NCBI GenBank assembly: GCA_017449285.1
Contig: JAFSJX010000055.1
Coordinates: forward strand, 1-37,865
DNA length: 37,865 nucleotides
Source of the DNA: Treponema sp.
GTDB lineage: Bacteria; Spirochaetota; Spirochaetia; Treponematales; Treponemataceae
Direction of reading: 5' to 3'
The notes below the pieces were generated by a model. That model searched no databases. It was not told the DNA's origin and was given only the letters and a program-made list of their open reading frames with translations. Below, piece after piece: positions 28,875-37,524 of this stretch. The number at the start of each line of letters is the position of its first letter. The first letter of the stretch is position 1. Made by a program: the position numbers and the translations under genes.

Positions 28875-31800
28875 GTGTTTTTTGCCATAAGGAAAACGCA
28901 GTTTTTTTTGTCAGTCCTAGTGTTCTCATTTTTGCCGTTTCTTTTTTTTGCGGAAGAAGAAAGGAAACAGGAGGCTATGTCTCTTTCCCAAATTGACGAG
29001 TTGATTTCGCATACCGAATATAACACCGCCCTGAATGAACTTTCGCTTTATATGGAACAGCATCCCCAGGAATTTGATGCCGCGCAGAAACGGGTCGATA
29101 AGATTATGAAGAATCGCCGTGAATATGATGCGCATGTAAAGCAACTTCTGAATGTGCTGGAGACGGACGAAACAAGCGAGCAAAAATCGGAAAAAGTGCT
29201 GGAGATTATCGGGCAGTTGGAGTCTTTGGAAAAAAATCCTACGGACAAAAATATCGCGTTCATCAGACAGGCAAAATCTGCCGCCCAGTTTGTCGTGTAC
29301 AAGGCTCGCTATGAGGCGATTATGGCAGATGGCGCGGATTTGGTTAAAAGCGGAAAATATGTCGAGGGCGCGAAGCGTTTTACCGAAGGATTTGTACTGT
29401 ACCGCAAGGAGTTTGACGAAGATTCGTCTGCTGATGCCTCAAAAAAAGCCGTGTATGCCGCACTTTCCGAAATAAACACGAACCTTCCCCAGTTACAGGC
29501 GGCAATCAATGCGTGTGAGCAGCCCTGTGCCGAGTTGACCGAGGCAATCAAGACGGAAAATCTTCCTTGGGCGCAAAAGGTTTTTCCCAAAGTGAAAAAA
29601 TCGTTCTCCGAGTATGCGTCGCTTCGTAATCAGATGGCAGAAGCGGGAAGGGCGCTGAAAACGGAGTTTGAGACCTTGCAGGAGCAGGACGCAGAACTGA
29701 CCGACGCATCTTTTTTGGGATTTGCCTATCGCTTTGCGCTCGGACGCAGTTCTGATTCGTCAACGGGTGTGCTTGGCGCGTTCGATACGTTCTGGAATGG
29801 TCATCTTGCGTCCATAAAGGATTTGCTGTATCAGACGGTTCTGCGTGAATTGGAGCTGGCAGTTTCTGTTTCGGATGAGCGGCTTTTTCTTCCGGGCGAA
29901 CAGTATGCGGCTCAGAAAAAATACATTCCGCTGGCAGAAGGATTTGCCTCTCTTTCTGGTGACACGAACAATCTGTACGCACTCCTTAAAAATGCGGACG
30001 GAACGATGATGTCGGATATGGTTCAGGATTATCAGCATTCCTTGCTGTTTGCAGAGACTGTATCCCGTCATATTTCTGATTCGTATGGGTATATTGCGGA
30101 TATTGCAGAATCCTCTGATTTTGTGCGTGAAGCAGGGGAGCGGGGTGAACTCGAATCGGCTTTTTCTGAATACATACCGAATTTGATGGCAATGGTCACT
30201 CGATATGAGCGCATAAAAGAAGACTCTTTTTTAATCAATGCACAGATTCAAGAGGAACGTGAGCGAGAAAAAAACGATAAAACGCTGAGTTTTGAGCCAG
30301 TGCTGACGCTGTACGAGTTGTTGAACCAAACAGTTGCGGATCGTGCGGAATCGGGCGCAGGAACGATGTGGGCTTCTCTGGCGATGCGTTGTGCGGACGA
30401 AGGAAACCGATGGCTTGCTGATTTTACCGCTCGTAAGGTCGAGGCGGAAAACTTGTGCAACGGCGTTTCGGAACATGAATTTGATATTCCCAAGCATTAT
30501 CCTTCCCGTGCGATTACCATTTGCACGTCCTTGAACGAGGCAATCGCAAAAAGCAAAATCCAGTTGAGTGATTGGCGCACGGTCCTTTCAGGTGGCGAAG
30601 ACTATCGGATAAAAGAATCTGACTACAATCTGGGAACAATTGAACTTGACAGGATTATCGCCGCGCTTGACCCATTGCTTGCCGAAAGCATGAATTTGAT
30701 TGCACAGGCGCGCGCACAGGTTCAGCTTGCAAAGCGGTCAGAAAACGAGGCAAATCTTCGCTACAACGAGGCGGAATCCTCTTTCAATAAAGGTAATTTT
30801 GAGGCGGCAAGGACTTCATTGCAGCGGGCGCGCACAAAATACAACGAGTCTCTTTCGTACAATGAGTCTGAGTCGCTTCGTGCTTCCAGCGACAAAAATC
30901 TTGCGGATTTGGGCGCACGGATTGCCGCAGGAGAGAATGAGATTGTCGTGCGAGAAGTTCGTGTGCTGAAAAATCGCGCAAAACAGGCATACTACGAAGG
31001 CAATTTTGAGGAAGCGGAAAATAGTCTTGTCCAGGCAAAAAACCGCTGGGCAGTCACCAATGTTGAGGACGACCAGGAAATTACCAATCTGCTTGCGCTG
31101 GTCGCTACGGCCCTTTCGATGAAGACAGGACGTGTCATTCCGCCGACTGCGCCTTTATACCCAGAGATGTCGCAGATTCTGAGCATCTCAAACCAATATT
31201 ACAACGAAGGCGCGTCACTTATGAAGCAGGGAAAAAGTAACGAAGCGGCGAAAATCCTGACACAGGCAAAAGAAAAATTGCGCAGTCTGCTGTTGGTCTA
31301 TCCATTCAATCAGGAAGCGCGTCTGCTCAATCTGCGCATTGACCAGCTGACCGATTCATCTTCATTTGACACGACTTTTTCCCGTATGATTGCAAGCGCG
31401 AAAAAAGACTACAAGGACGCTTCCAAACGACAGCAGGCGTATGCTGATTTATTGGATTTGTACGAAATCAATCCGTCTTATGCGGGATTGAAGCAGTTGA
31501 TTTACGACGTGGAAATTGAAATCGGCGTGCGTCAGAAACCCGTTGACAATTCGGCGAAAATCAAGTCAAAGTCGCTTTTTGAGAATGCACAGAAAATATA
31601 TGCGGCGGCAGGACGAAATGAGAGCCAACTCCGCGATGCGCTCTCTCTGCTTGATCAGGCGATTGCCTTGAATGCGGACAACGGGGATGCGATTCTGCTT
31701 AAAGACCGAATCCAGATTGCGGTGGGCGGAAAGGCTTCCGTCGTGCTTTCTTCCGCGGATGAGGCAATGTATCAGCAGGCTGTACAGGCACTGCAGAAAA

Positions 31801-31910
31801 ATAATATAGTGAGTGCGAATGCGATGGTGGAGCAGCTTCTGCAAAAGCCCGCCAACCGCCGCTCCGCAAAAATTTTGAACTTGCAGGAACGAATAAAGGC
31901 GTTGATGTAA
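28875..31910 (+). CDS. large exported TPR/coiled-coil protein
   Basis: A ~1011-aa protein predicted to be exported, with a hydrophobic signal segment (FFLSVLVFSFLPFLFFAEE) and no further membrane helix. The body is rich in charged, alanine-rich helices with TPR-like units near the start (ISHTEYNTALNELSLYME), in the middle (NKGNFEAARTSLQRARTKYN, YEGNFEEAENSLVQAKNRW, NEAAKILTQAKEKLRSL) and at the end. The GTG start overlaps AGGAG; ATA at 28887 would sit at a better distance and give a textbook MRKTQFF signal peptide. It shares a divergent promoter region with the UPF0164 gene and abuts the phosphatase gene without a gap. Periplasmic scaffold is the likeliest role. Confidence 0.82.
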   Translation: MFFAIRKTQFFLSVLVFSFLPFLFFAEEERKQEAMSLSQIDELISHTEYNTALNELSLYMEQHPQEFDAAQKRVDKIMKNRREYDAHVKQLLNVLETDETSEQKSEKVLEIIGQLESLEKNPTDKNIAFIRQAKSAAQFVVYKARYEAIMADGADLVKSGKYVEGAKRFTEGFVLYRKEFDEDSSADASKKAVYAALSEINTNLPQLQAAINACEQPCAELTEAIKTENLPWAQKVFPKVKKSFSEYASLRNQMAEAGRALKTEFETLQEQDAELTDASFLGFAYRFALGRSSDSSTGVLGAFDTFWNGHLASIKDLLYQTVLRELELAVSVSDERLFLPGEQYAAQKKYIPLAEGFASLSGDTNNLYALLKNADGTMMSDMVQDYQHSLLFAETVSRHISDSYGYIADIAESSDFVREAGERGELESAFSEYIPNLMAMVTRYERIKEDSFLINAQIQEEREREKNDKTLSFEPVLTLYELLNQTVADRAESGAGTMWASLAMRCADEGNRWLADFTARKVEAENLCNGVSEHEFDIPKHYPSRAITICTSLNEAIAKSKIQLSDWRTVLSGGEDYRIKESDYNLGTIELDRIIAALDPLLAESMNLIAQARAQVQLAKRSENEANLRYNEAESSFNKGNFEAARTSLQRARTKYNESLSYNESESLRASSDKNLADLGARIAAGENEIVVREVRVLKNRAKQAYYEGNFEEAENSLVQAKNRWAVTNVEDDQEITNLLALVATALSMKTGRVIPPTAPLYPEMSQILSISNQYYNEGASLMKQGKSNEAAKILTQAKEKLRSLLLVYPFNQEARLLNLRIDQLTDSSSFDTTFSRMIASAKKDYKDASKRQQAYADLLDLYEINPSYAGLKQLIYDVEIEIGVRQKPVDNSAKIKSKSLFENAQKIYAAAGRNESQLRDALSLLDQAIALNADNGDAILLKDRIQIAVGGKASVVLSSADEAMYQQAVQALQKNNIVSANAMVEQLLQKPANRRSAKILNLQERIKALM

Positions 31911-34900
31911 ATGCGGACAAAAGTGTTTTTCATACAGTTGATGTTCTCTTTTCTGCTTGTGCTGAACGGCGCGTTCATTTTTGCCCAGAATTCGTTCTAC
32001 TGGGAAACGCCCCGCGCGCTCTCTTCGGTGGACTCACGGTTTCCTGCGGCGGTTTCAGACGGAAATCATGCGGCGATTTTTTTTGAGGAAATCGGGAAAA
32101 ATCAAATCTGGATAAACTGCATTGCGCGCTCACGGAACAAAATATGGTCATCCCCACGAAGAATCGCCGGTCCTTTTTCCTATTCGGGTGATGTTCCCGA
32201 CATAATTTCTGCGGCAATTTCTTCTGACGGAACGATTGCCCTTGCCGTGCTGATGAACAGTCATTCGGTGGGTGTGTATGTTTCCCATGACGGCGGCGAA
32301 TCGTTTTCGCTTTCAGAGCCGCCCCGCCAAAGTCTTCCCGTTGTCGGGCCACGAATTTTTTGCACGGCTGACGGCGGATTTATGCTGTTTGCCGCGCTGG
32401 GAGAAAATGAGAATATTTCGATTCTCTCCGCATATTCAAAAAACGGCGACACATGGACGGAACTGTCGGCATTTGAGCCGTCAAAAAATCTGGAGAATCC
32501 GTTTGCGCCGTATCTGATTGCTTCGGGCGGAAGGGATGTGGTCGTGTTTCAGGTGCAGTACAACACGGGAACGCGGCTTTCGTACCAACTGTATTCTTCA
32601 TTTCGCGAGCAGGGCGGCTCATGGTCTGTGCCAGTCATGGTGACTGACCAGCGTTCACTTCCTGTATCGACCTCCAATGCCTACACGAATTATCACAACC
32701 AGCGACCGGTACTTTCTGTCTTTGAGGGAACGACTTATCTTGCATGGGAACGCACCTATTACACCAGCGAAAGCGCGCGAATTTGGGTGGCGGAACTGGA
32801 CGAAAACGGCATGGTTTCAGGCACGAGCGAAGAACTGACTTCGGACGGAAACGCTCATCGACCGCAATTCTTTTCTTACGGTGGAACGATAAGCGTGGTG
32901 TGGTTTGATAATCGTCGCGGCGCAGATTCTGTCTACATGGCGCAGAAAAACGGCTTTTTGTGGGAGGAGACGCAGATTGCAAGTTCTAAAGAGGGCGCGA
33001 CCTTTGCCTATCCGTTGCTGTTGGACGGGGGAGGGGAACTTGCTTTTGTGTGGCAGCAGTTAGTTTCAAAAAAGAACGCCCGCATCTATCTTTTGGAGAG
33101 TGACCACACGGTTTCTGAGCCAAAAATCATCGCCCGCAATTTTACTTCGGGAAAACGCTCTTCTTCCGAACGGGTAACGGCACGGGTGCAGCTTCCTGCT
33201 GATTCTTCAGGAATAGCGGGCTATTCATGGCTGTGGACAGATGACCCTTCCGCCGAGCCGCCCGAAGAATTTATGCGTCTTCCCAAGGAAACCGACCTTT
33301 CCGGGAATGCAGACCACGATGGCGAATGGTATTTTAAGGTTCGGGCGATTGACTATGCGGGAAACTGGTCAAAATCCGCGTCAATCACGTTTTACCGTGA
33401 TACTACGCCGCCCCTTGCTCCGATTATTCAGCCTTCGCAGACTGATCAGTTTGGTTTTCTTACGTCAAATTCATTTTCAATGCAGTGGATTCCGCATCCC
33501 GATGAGACCGATGACGTTGCGGGCTACAGTTGGGTTCTTTCATACGTCGCTCCTTTTGACAAGGCGATTACCTATACCAAACGGCATCCGATTACGCTTT
33601 CTGATGGCGAGGTGGAGACGCGGCTTGAAACGATGCTTGCAAAATACGATGGCATTGAAAAACGTGCCGTATTGCCTCCCCGCAGAAATCAGGGCAACGT
33701 GACAAAAGCGAACTACAAAAATCGGGCAAACGGCTTGTATACATTTTCCGTCTGTGCTATCGACAGCGTGGGAAATGTCGGTCCTGCAACGGCCGTCACG
33801 GTGTTGCTCAATAAATATATCCCGTCAACTTATATCGTTTCTGCGAACGCAAAGGCAGACACGTTCGGCGCGGTCGATTTAACGCTTCTTGGCGGGGGAT
33901 TCACCTATGACGGCACGATAAAAACTGTACACATCGACAAAGACGGAAAGCCCCCCTATGACCGCACCTTTTCTGCGGGCGAATTTAAAGTCCGTTCCGA
34001 TGAGCGTATTACCGGTATTCATTTTGACGGGCTTGACGCGGGGACATACAAAATCGGTTTGGTTCATCCTGACCGCGGACTATATTTTTCGGGGGCGATT
34101 CTTTCAGTCAGCGATTACGGCACGGTCAAAATTGAGACCCCGTATGCGTTTATACCTGACTGGAAGCCCGAAACGAAAACAAAACGTTATCATGTTCAGA
34201 CGGGAACGGTTCTCATCTGGATTCTTTTTGCATTGGCTCTGCTCGGATTTTTTGCCGCCCTGCGTGGTATGATGGTTACGGCTCGTGAAGTTGTCACCGT
34301 CAGGCATGAAGTCCGCGCGCTGCTTACGGGAGGTTCTATGCCACAGGAAAATCAAAAACGCGCGGAAGCGGCAGTCAGACGAAGTGGAAGTTTAAAGTAC
34401 AAGTTGGTCGGCTTTACCACCGTGCTTGTCCTGATGATTGTCGCTATGGTTGCGTTGCCGCTTGGCTACGTGATGACGCGGACACAGGAACGAACGTTGG
34501 CAGAGGGCTTGGAAGAGCGCGTGCAGGTTCTAATGGAAGGAATCGCATCTGGCGTAAAGGCGTATCTTCCCGCGCAGAATGTATTGGAGTTGAGTTATCT
34601 TCCCTCCCAAGCCGATGCTTTTCCCGAAGCGTCCTATGCCACGATAATTGGTTTCCCCGCTGATGATTCCAACGTCAACCTTGATTTTGTGTGGGCAACC
34701 AACGACAACGCCATCGAAACAAAAATTGACACCGAGCAGCTGAACGTTGGCGCATCCCGCCTTACGGATGAGACTGTCCGCCAGATTACGGAACGATGTC
34801 ATGGATTGCAGGAAGACGTGTTCGCTCAAGTCGGAGAAATTGCCAGTCATATCACTGTGCTGAATGCGGAGGGAGCGCGTCTGGGAAGTCAGATTGCATC

Positions 34901-36563
34901 CCGCTCTGGCAGAACGAACCAGACTTCGACGGCACAGATTCAGCAACGGCTTTCCGAAATCAACGACGAGAGCCGCCTGTACACGGTAAAACTAAACGAT
35001 ACGCTGACCGAGCTTTCACGCAAAGCCAGCGACGCATTTCCCGATTACGACATTGAGAAACTTGACCGCGACAACACCGACTATCTGTTCTACAAGCCCG
35101 TCATGTTCCGGCAGGGAAGTGACCAAAACTACGTGCGGGCAATCGTCCTTTTGCAAGTTTCCACAAAAAATCTGATTCAAACCGTGGATTCCGCCGCCAG
35201 AACAATTATAATTATCGCCGGTATCATTGCGCTTGCCGCCATTCTGCTGGGGCTTATCGGCTCGCTTGTTATGGCATCAATCTTTATCCGACCGATTCGC
35301 CGCTTAGTCTCCCATGTCGAGATGATTAGCGAGACACAGGACAAAGAAAAACTCGCTGGAAAAGAAATCCGCATTACCTCGCGCGACGAAATAGGATTGC
35401 TCGGCGAAACCGTAAATGAGATGACCCGTTCATTGGTCAAAGCGGCACAGGACGAGCATCTTCTGATGGACGGACAGGTTGTCCAGCGCACATTCCTTCC
35501 GCTCTCATCTACGGCAAACGGCGCAAAAGAAACGACATCCGCCCTGATTGACAAGCATGTGCGCTTTTTTGGCTACTACGAGGGCGCATCCGGCGTTTCG
35601 GGGGACTATTTTGACTACAAAAAACTTGATGACCGCTGGTATGTCATTATCAAGTCAGACGCATCAGGTCACGGAGTTCCTGCCGCATTGATTATGACCG
35701 TTGTCGCAACGATTTTCCGCCGGTATTTTGAGCAGTGGTCGTTCAAAGTCAACGGAACGTCTCTTAACAAAGTCGTCGTGCAGATAAATGACTTTATCGA
35801 ATCTCTGGGACTCAAAGGCAAATTCGCCACGCTGATGATTTGTCTTTTTGATACGCAGACAGGCGATGTCTATATGTGCAACGCGGGAGACAACATCATT
35901 CATTACTACGATATTTCCGAGCATAGCCAGAAACTTGTCTCCCTTGCCCAGACCCCCGCCGCAGGCCCGCTCCCATCCTTTATGGTCGATATGAAAGGCG
36001 GCTTCAAAGTGGAAAAACTGCACCTTGACAAAGGAGATGTCCTTTTTCTCTATACTGACGGCATTGAGGAATCAACCCGCAAATTCAGGGATTCAAATTT
36101 TTCTGTCATCAAATGTACCGATGGGGCAGATGGCGCAGGGCATGGAAACCACAAGACCGGCGAAGAATCCGAGCAACTTACTCCCGAGCGCATTGATCAG
36201 ATTGTTGAAGCCGTGTTCGCAAAAAAAATCTACCGCCTGCAAAAATACCACAACCCGCTTGGCGATGAGGAGCTGATTTTTGATTTTACCACCTGTGAAG
36301 GAACTGTTGACGATGCGATTCTCGCGCTTATCTCCGTGGAAAAAGTATTTCGCTTCTACAAAGACCCCGCCGCCACAGAAACCGATGAAGTCCGCGTAGA
36401 CCGAAAAATCGATTCGTTCCTCAAAGCCCATTTTAGCCGCTACGACTTCTATTGTGCCTCCCAACGCGATGACGGAGATTTAAATTATGTCTATTATACG
36501 AACCTCAAAGAAGATGAGCAACTTGACGATTTGACTCTTATCGCCGTCCGAAATTTAGGCTAG
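31911..36563 (+). CDS. 1550-aa sensor phosphatase: propeller-Ig, 3 TM, HAMP, SpoIIE/PP2C
   Basis: Large envelope-spanning phosphatase of the SpoIIE/RsbU kind, which usually dephosphorylates an anti-sigma-factor antagonist. Order: signal peptide (~1-25); periplasmic Asp-box repeats of a sialidase-type beta-propeller (SHDGGESF, SKNGDTW); Ig/Fn3-like modules from ~425 (TPPLAPIIQPS, GFLTSNSFSMQW); membrane helix ~766-788; a short cytoplasmic loop; helix ~832-852; a second periplasmic domain with coiled-coil stretches; helix ~1097-1125; HAMP (~1120-1180); PP2C domain from ~1210. Metal ligands are visible in GVSGDYFDY (~1231), SDASGHGVPA (~1250), LYTDGIEES (~1380) and DDLTLIAVR (end). It directly abuts the TPR gene. 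No anti-sigma partner is in the window. Confidence 0.88.
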   Translation: MRTKVFFIQLMFSFLLVLNGAFIFAQNSFYWETPRALSSVDSRFPAAVSDGNHAAIFFEEIGKNQIWINCIARSRNKIWSSPRRIAGPFSYSGDVPDIISAAISSDGTIALAVLMNSHSVGVYVSHDGGESFSLSEPPRQSLPVVGPRIFCTADGGFMLFAALGENENISILSAYSKNGDTWTELSAFEPSKNLENPFAPYLIASGGRDVVVFQVQYNTGTRLSYQLYSSFREQGGSWSVPVMVTDQRSLPVSTSNAYTNYHNQRPVLSVFEGTTYLAWERTYYTSESARIWVAELDENGMVSGTSEELTSDGNAHRPQFFSYGGTISVVWFDNRRGADSVYMAQKNGFLWEETQIASSKEGATFAYPLLLDGGGELAFVWQQLVSKKNARIYLLESDHTVSEPKIIARNFTSGKRSSSERVTARVQLPADSSGIAGYSWLWTDDPSAEPPEEFMRLPKETDLSGNADHDGEWYFKVRAIDYAGNWSKSASITFYRDTTPPLAPIIQPSQTDQFGFLTSNSFSMQWIPHPDETDDVAGYSWVLSYVAPFDKAITYTKRHPITLSDGEVETRLETMLAKYDGIEKRAVLPPRRNQGNVTKANYKNRANGLYTFSVCAIDSVGNVGPATAVTVLLNKYIPSTYIVSANAKADTFGAVDLTLLGGGFTYDGTIKTVHIDKDGKPPYDRTFSAGEFKVRSDERITGIHFDGLDAGTYKIGLVHPDRGLYFSGAILSVSDYGTVKIETPYAFIPDWKPETKTKRYHVQTGTVLIWILFALALLGFFAALRGMMVTAREVVTVRHEVRALLTGGSMPQENQKRAEAAVRRSGSLKYKLVGFTTVLVLMIVAMVALPLGYVMTRTQERTLAEGLEERVQVLMEGIASGVKAYLPAQNVLELSYLPSQADAFPEASYATIIGFPADDSNVNLDFVWATNDNAIETKIDTEQLNVGASRLTDETVRQITERCHGLQEDVFAQVGEIASHITVLNAEGARLGSQIASRSGRTNQTSTAQIQQRLSEINDESRLYTVKLNDTLTELSRKASDAFPDYDIEKLDRDNTDYLFYKPVMFRQGSDQNYVRAIVLLQVSTKNLIQTVDSAARTIIIIAGIIALAAILLGLIGSLVMASIFIRPIRRLVSHVEMISETQDKEKLAGKEIRITSRDEIGLLGETVNEMTRSLVKAAQDEHLLMDGQVVQRTFLPLSSTANGAKETTSALIDKHVRFFGYYEGASGVSGDYFDYKKLDDRWYVIIKSDASGHGVPAALIMTVVATIFRRYFEQWSFKVNGTSLNKVVVQINDFIESLGLKGKFATLMICLFDTQTGDVYMCNAGDNIIHYYDISEHSQKLVSLAQTPAAGPLPSFMVDMKGGFKVEKLHLDKGDVLFLYTDGIEESTRKFRDSNFSVIKCTDGADGAGHGNHKTGEESEQLTPERIDQIVEAVFAKKIYRLQKYHNPLGDEELIFDFTTCEGTVDDAILALISVEKVFRFYKDPAATETDEVRVDRKIDSFLKAHFSRYDFYCASQRDDGDLNYVYYTNLKEDEQLDDLTLIAVRNLG

Positions 36564-36580
36564 GGGGGGGGGAAAAAAAA
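36563..36580. repeat. G10-A8 homopolymer tract at the phosphatase stop
   Basis: Ten G starting with the last base of the TAG, then eight A. Length change would not alter the protein, because the stop precedes the tract. The remaining ~125 bases before the next promoter show only a short AAATCG/CGATTT stem (36603-36642). Confidence 0.6.
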
Positions 36581-36707
36581 GTCTCTCCCTCGGCTTCCAA
36601 GCAAATCGCTGCGCGAATCGTCCTTGTGAGCAGTGCCGATTTCTCTCCATGTGAAGGCTATGCCTGAACCGCAGCCCGTAACGACCTAAGAATTCTCCAC
36701 AAAAAGA

Positions 36708-36736
36708 TTGCCAATTCTACAATTTAGCCTTATAAT
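36708..36736 (+). promoter_or_regulatory. promoter of the coiled-coil protein gene
   Basis: TTGCCA (36708-36713), 17-base spacer, TATAAT (36731-36736), then GCGAGG as ribosome binding site before the ATG at 36756. Confidence 0.75.
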
Positions 36737-36755
36737 AAAATAAGCGAGGTATACT

Positions 36756-37121
36756 ATGGCGTTTAAAGACGATTTGAAAAAATATGTTGATTTGGCAGTG
36801 GACAAGTCCCGGCTTGCTTTTGGAAAAGGAAAGGCTGCCGTGACCAAATTTGGAGACGACAGCGCGGTTCGTATTGAAAAACTTCAGTTGGAAAAGAAAG
36901 TCAAAAAAGAGACCGCTACACTTGGCAGACTCGTCCTTGAAATGTTCACGGAGGAAGGTAAAAAATCTGTATCCGCATCAGATGAAATTATCGCCGCAAG
37001 CCTTAGGACTATAACTGAGCTGAAAGCGGAAATTGCCAAAAAAGAGGACTTGCTCAAAAAAGAAGATGCGGCGGCACAGGCATCTTCAGAAACTGCGGAA
37101 AAAAAAGACGAAAATTCTTAA
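36756..37121 (+). CDS. small coiled-coil protein, function unknown
   Basis: A 121-aa, lysine- and glutamate-rich helical protein (KKYVDLAVDKSRLAFGKGKA; KLQLEKKVKKETATLGRLVLEMF; TITELKAEIAKKEDLLKKED), with no signal peptide or membrane helix. Two amphipathic segments separated by a small hydrophobic patch suggest an oligomeric helical bundle. The C-terminal ~25 residues are low-complexity and acidic. It has its own promoter and a GAGG site and is followed directly by the rRNA promoter region; no function can be assigned. Confidence 0.75.
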   Translation: MAFKDDLKKYVDLAVDKSRLAFGKGKAAVTKFGDDSAVRIEKLQLEKKVKKETATLGRLVLEMFTEEGKKSVSASDEIIAASLRTITELKAEIAKKEDLLKKEDAAAQASSETAEKKDENS

Positions 37122-37149
37122 AAAAAGAGAAAAAAAACAAACTAACCTC

Positions 37150-37179
37150 TTGACTAAAAAATAATCTCTGTGCTATAGT
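37150..37179 (+). promoter_or_regulatory. rRNA operon promoter P1
   Basis: TTGACT (37150-37155), 18-base spacer, TATAGT (37174-37179). It lies in an A-rich tract typical of rRNA promoters. Confidence 0.65.
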
Positions 37180-37188
37180 CATTCTTAC

Positions 37189-37232
37189 CCGCCCGGAAGG
37201 GGTGGGGCAAGAAAACGCTCCCCACGGGGCGG
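37189..37232 (+). promoter_or_regulatory. GC-rich hairpin between rRNA P1 and P2
   Basis: CCGCCC (37189-37194) pairs with GGGCGG (37227-37232); inside, GTGGGG (37202-37207) pairs with CCCCAC (37220-37225). It would form in P1 transcripts only. A-rich rather than T-rich sequence follows, so it is not a normal terminator. Confidence 0.55.
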
Positions 37233-37272
37233 AAAGAAAACAAAAAAAACGAGGATTTTTCCGCCCGGGGTA

Positions 37273-37302
37273 TTGACAAGATGCCGCGAGCGGGTATATA
37301 AT
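37273..37302 (+). promoter_or_regulatory. rRNA operon promoter P2
   Basis: Consensus TTGACA (37273-37278), 18-base spacer, TATAAT (37297-37302). The strongest promoter in the window by match; start near 37309 gives a ~216-nt leader before 16S. Confidence 0.8.
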
Positions 37303-37341
37303 CCTTATCACCCGCCGCCGGGAAGGGCTGCGGGCGGACAG

Positions 37342-37352
37342 GTTCTTTGAGA
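37342..37352 (+). promoter_or_regulatory. boxA-like antitermination site
   Basis: GTTCTTTGAGA in the leader resembles the boxA of rRNA operons (as in B. subtilis GTTCTTTGAAAA), where NusB/S10 bind. Confidence 0.6.
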
Positions 37353-37499
37353 GAAAACCGAGGGAAGGGAAGGAAGACGAAAGACAGAGGTTTTTCGCGA
37401 GTACGAACGAAGCCGGCGGGGCGGCGGATGCCGCCCTGCGAAGAAGAGGATCCTAATCAATTCAGGGGATTGTCGGGAGAACGGAAACGTGGAGACTTT

Positions 37500-37515
37500 A
37501 GCCCCCTCGGGGGCT
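37500..37515 (+). other. hairpin just upstream of mature 16S
   Basis: GCCCCC/GGGGGC with a two-base TC loop (37501-37514), plus an outer A-T pair. Ten bases before 16S; probably part of rRNA leader folding or processing. Confidence 0.55.
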
Positions 37516-37524
37516 TTGGTAATA

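Noticed and set aside
33241..33702. 153-aa frame inside the phosphatase
   Set aside because: Out-of-frame shadow rich in Arg and Pro; the 1550-aa frame is continuous through it.
37500..37515. Rho-independent terminator
   Set aside because: It lies inside the rRNA leader 10 bases before mature 16S and lacks a T tract.
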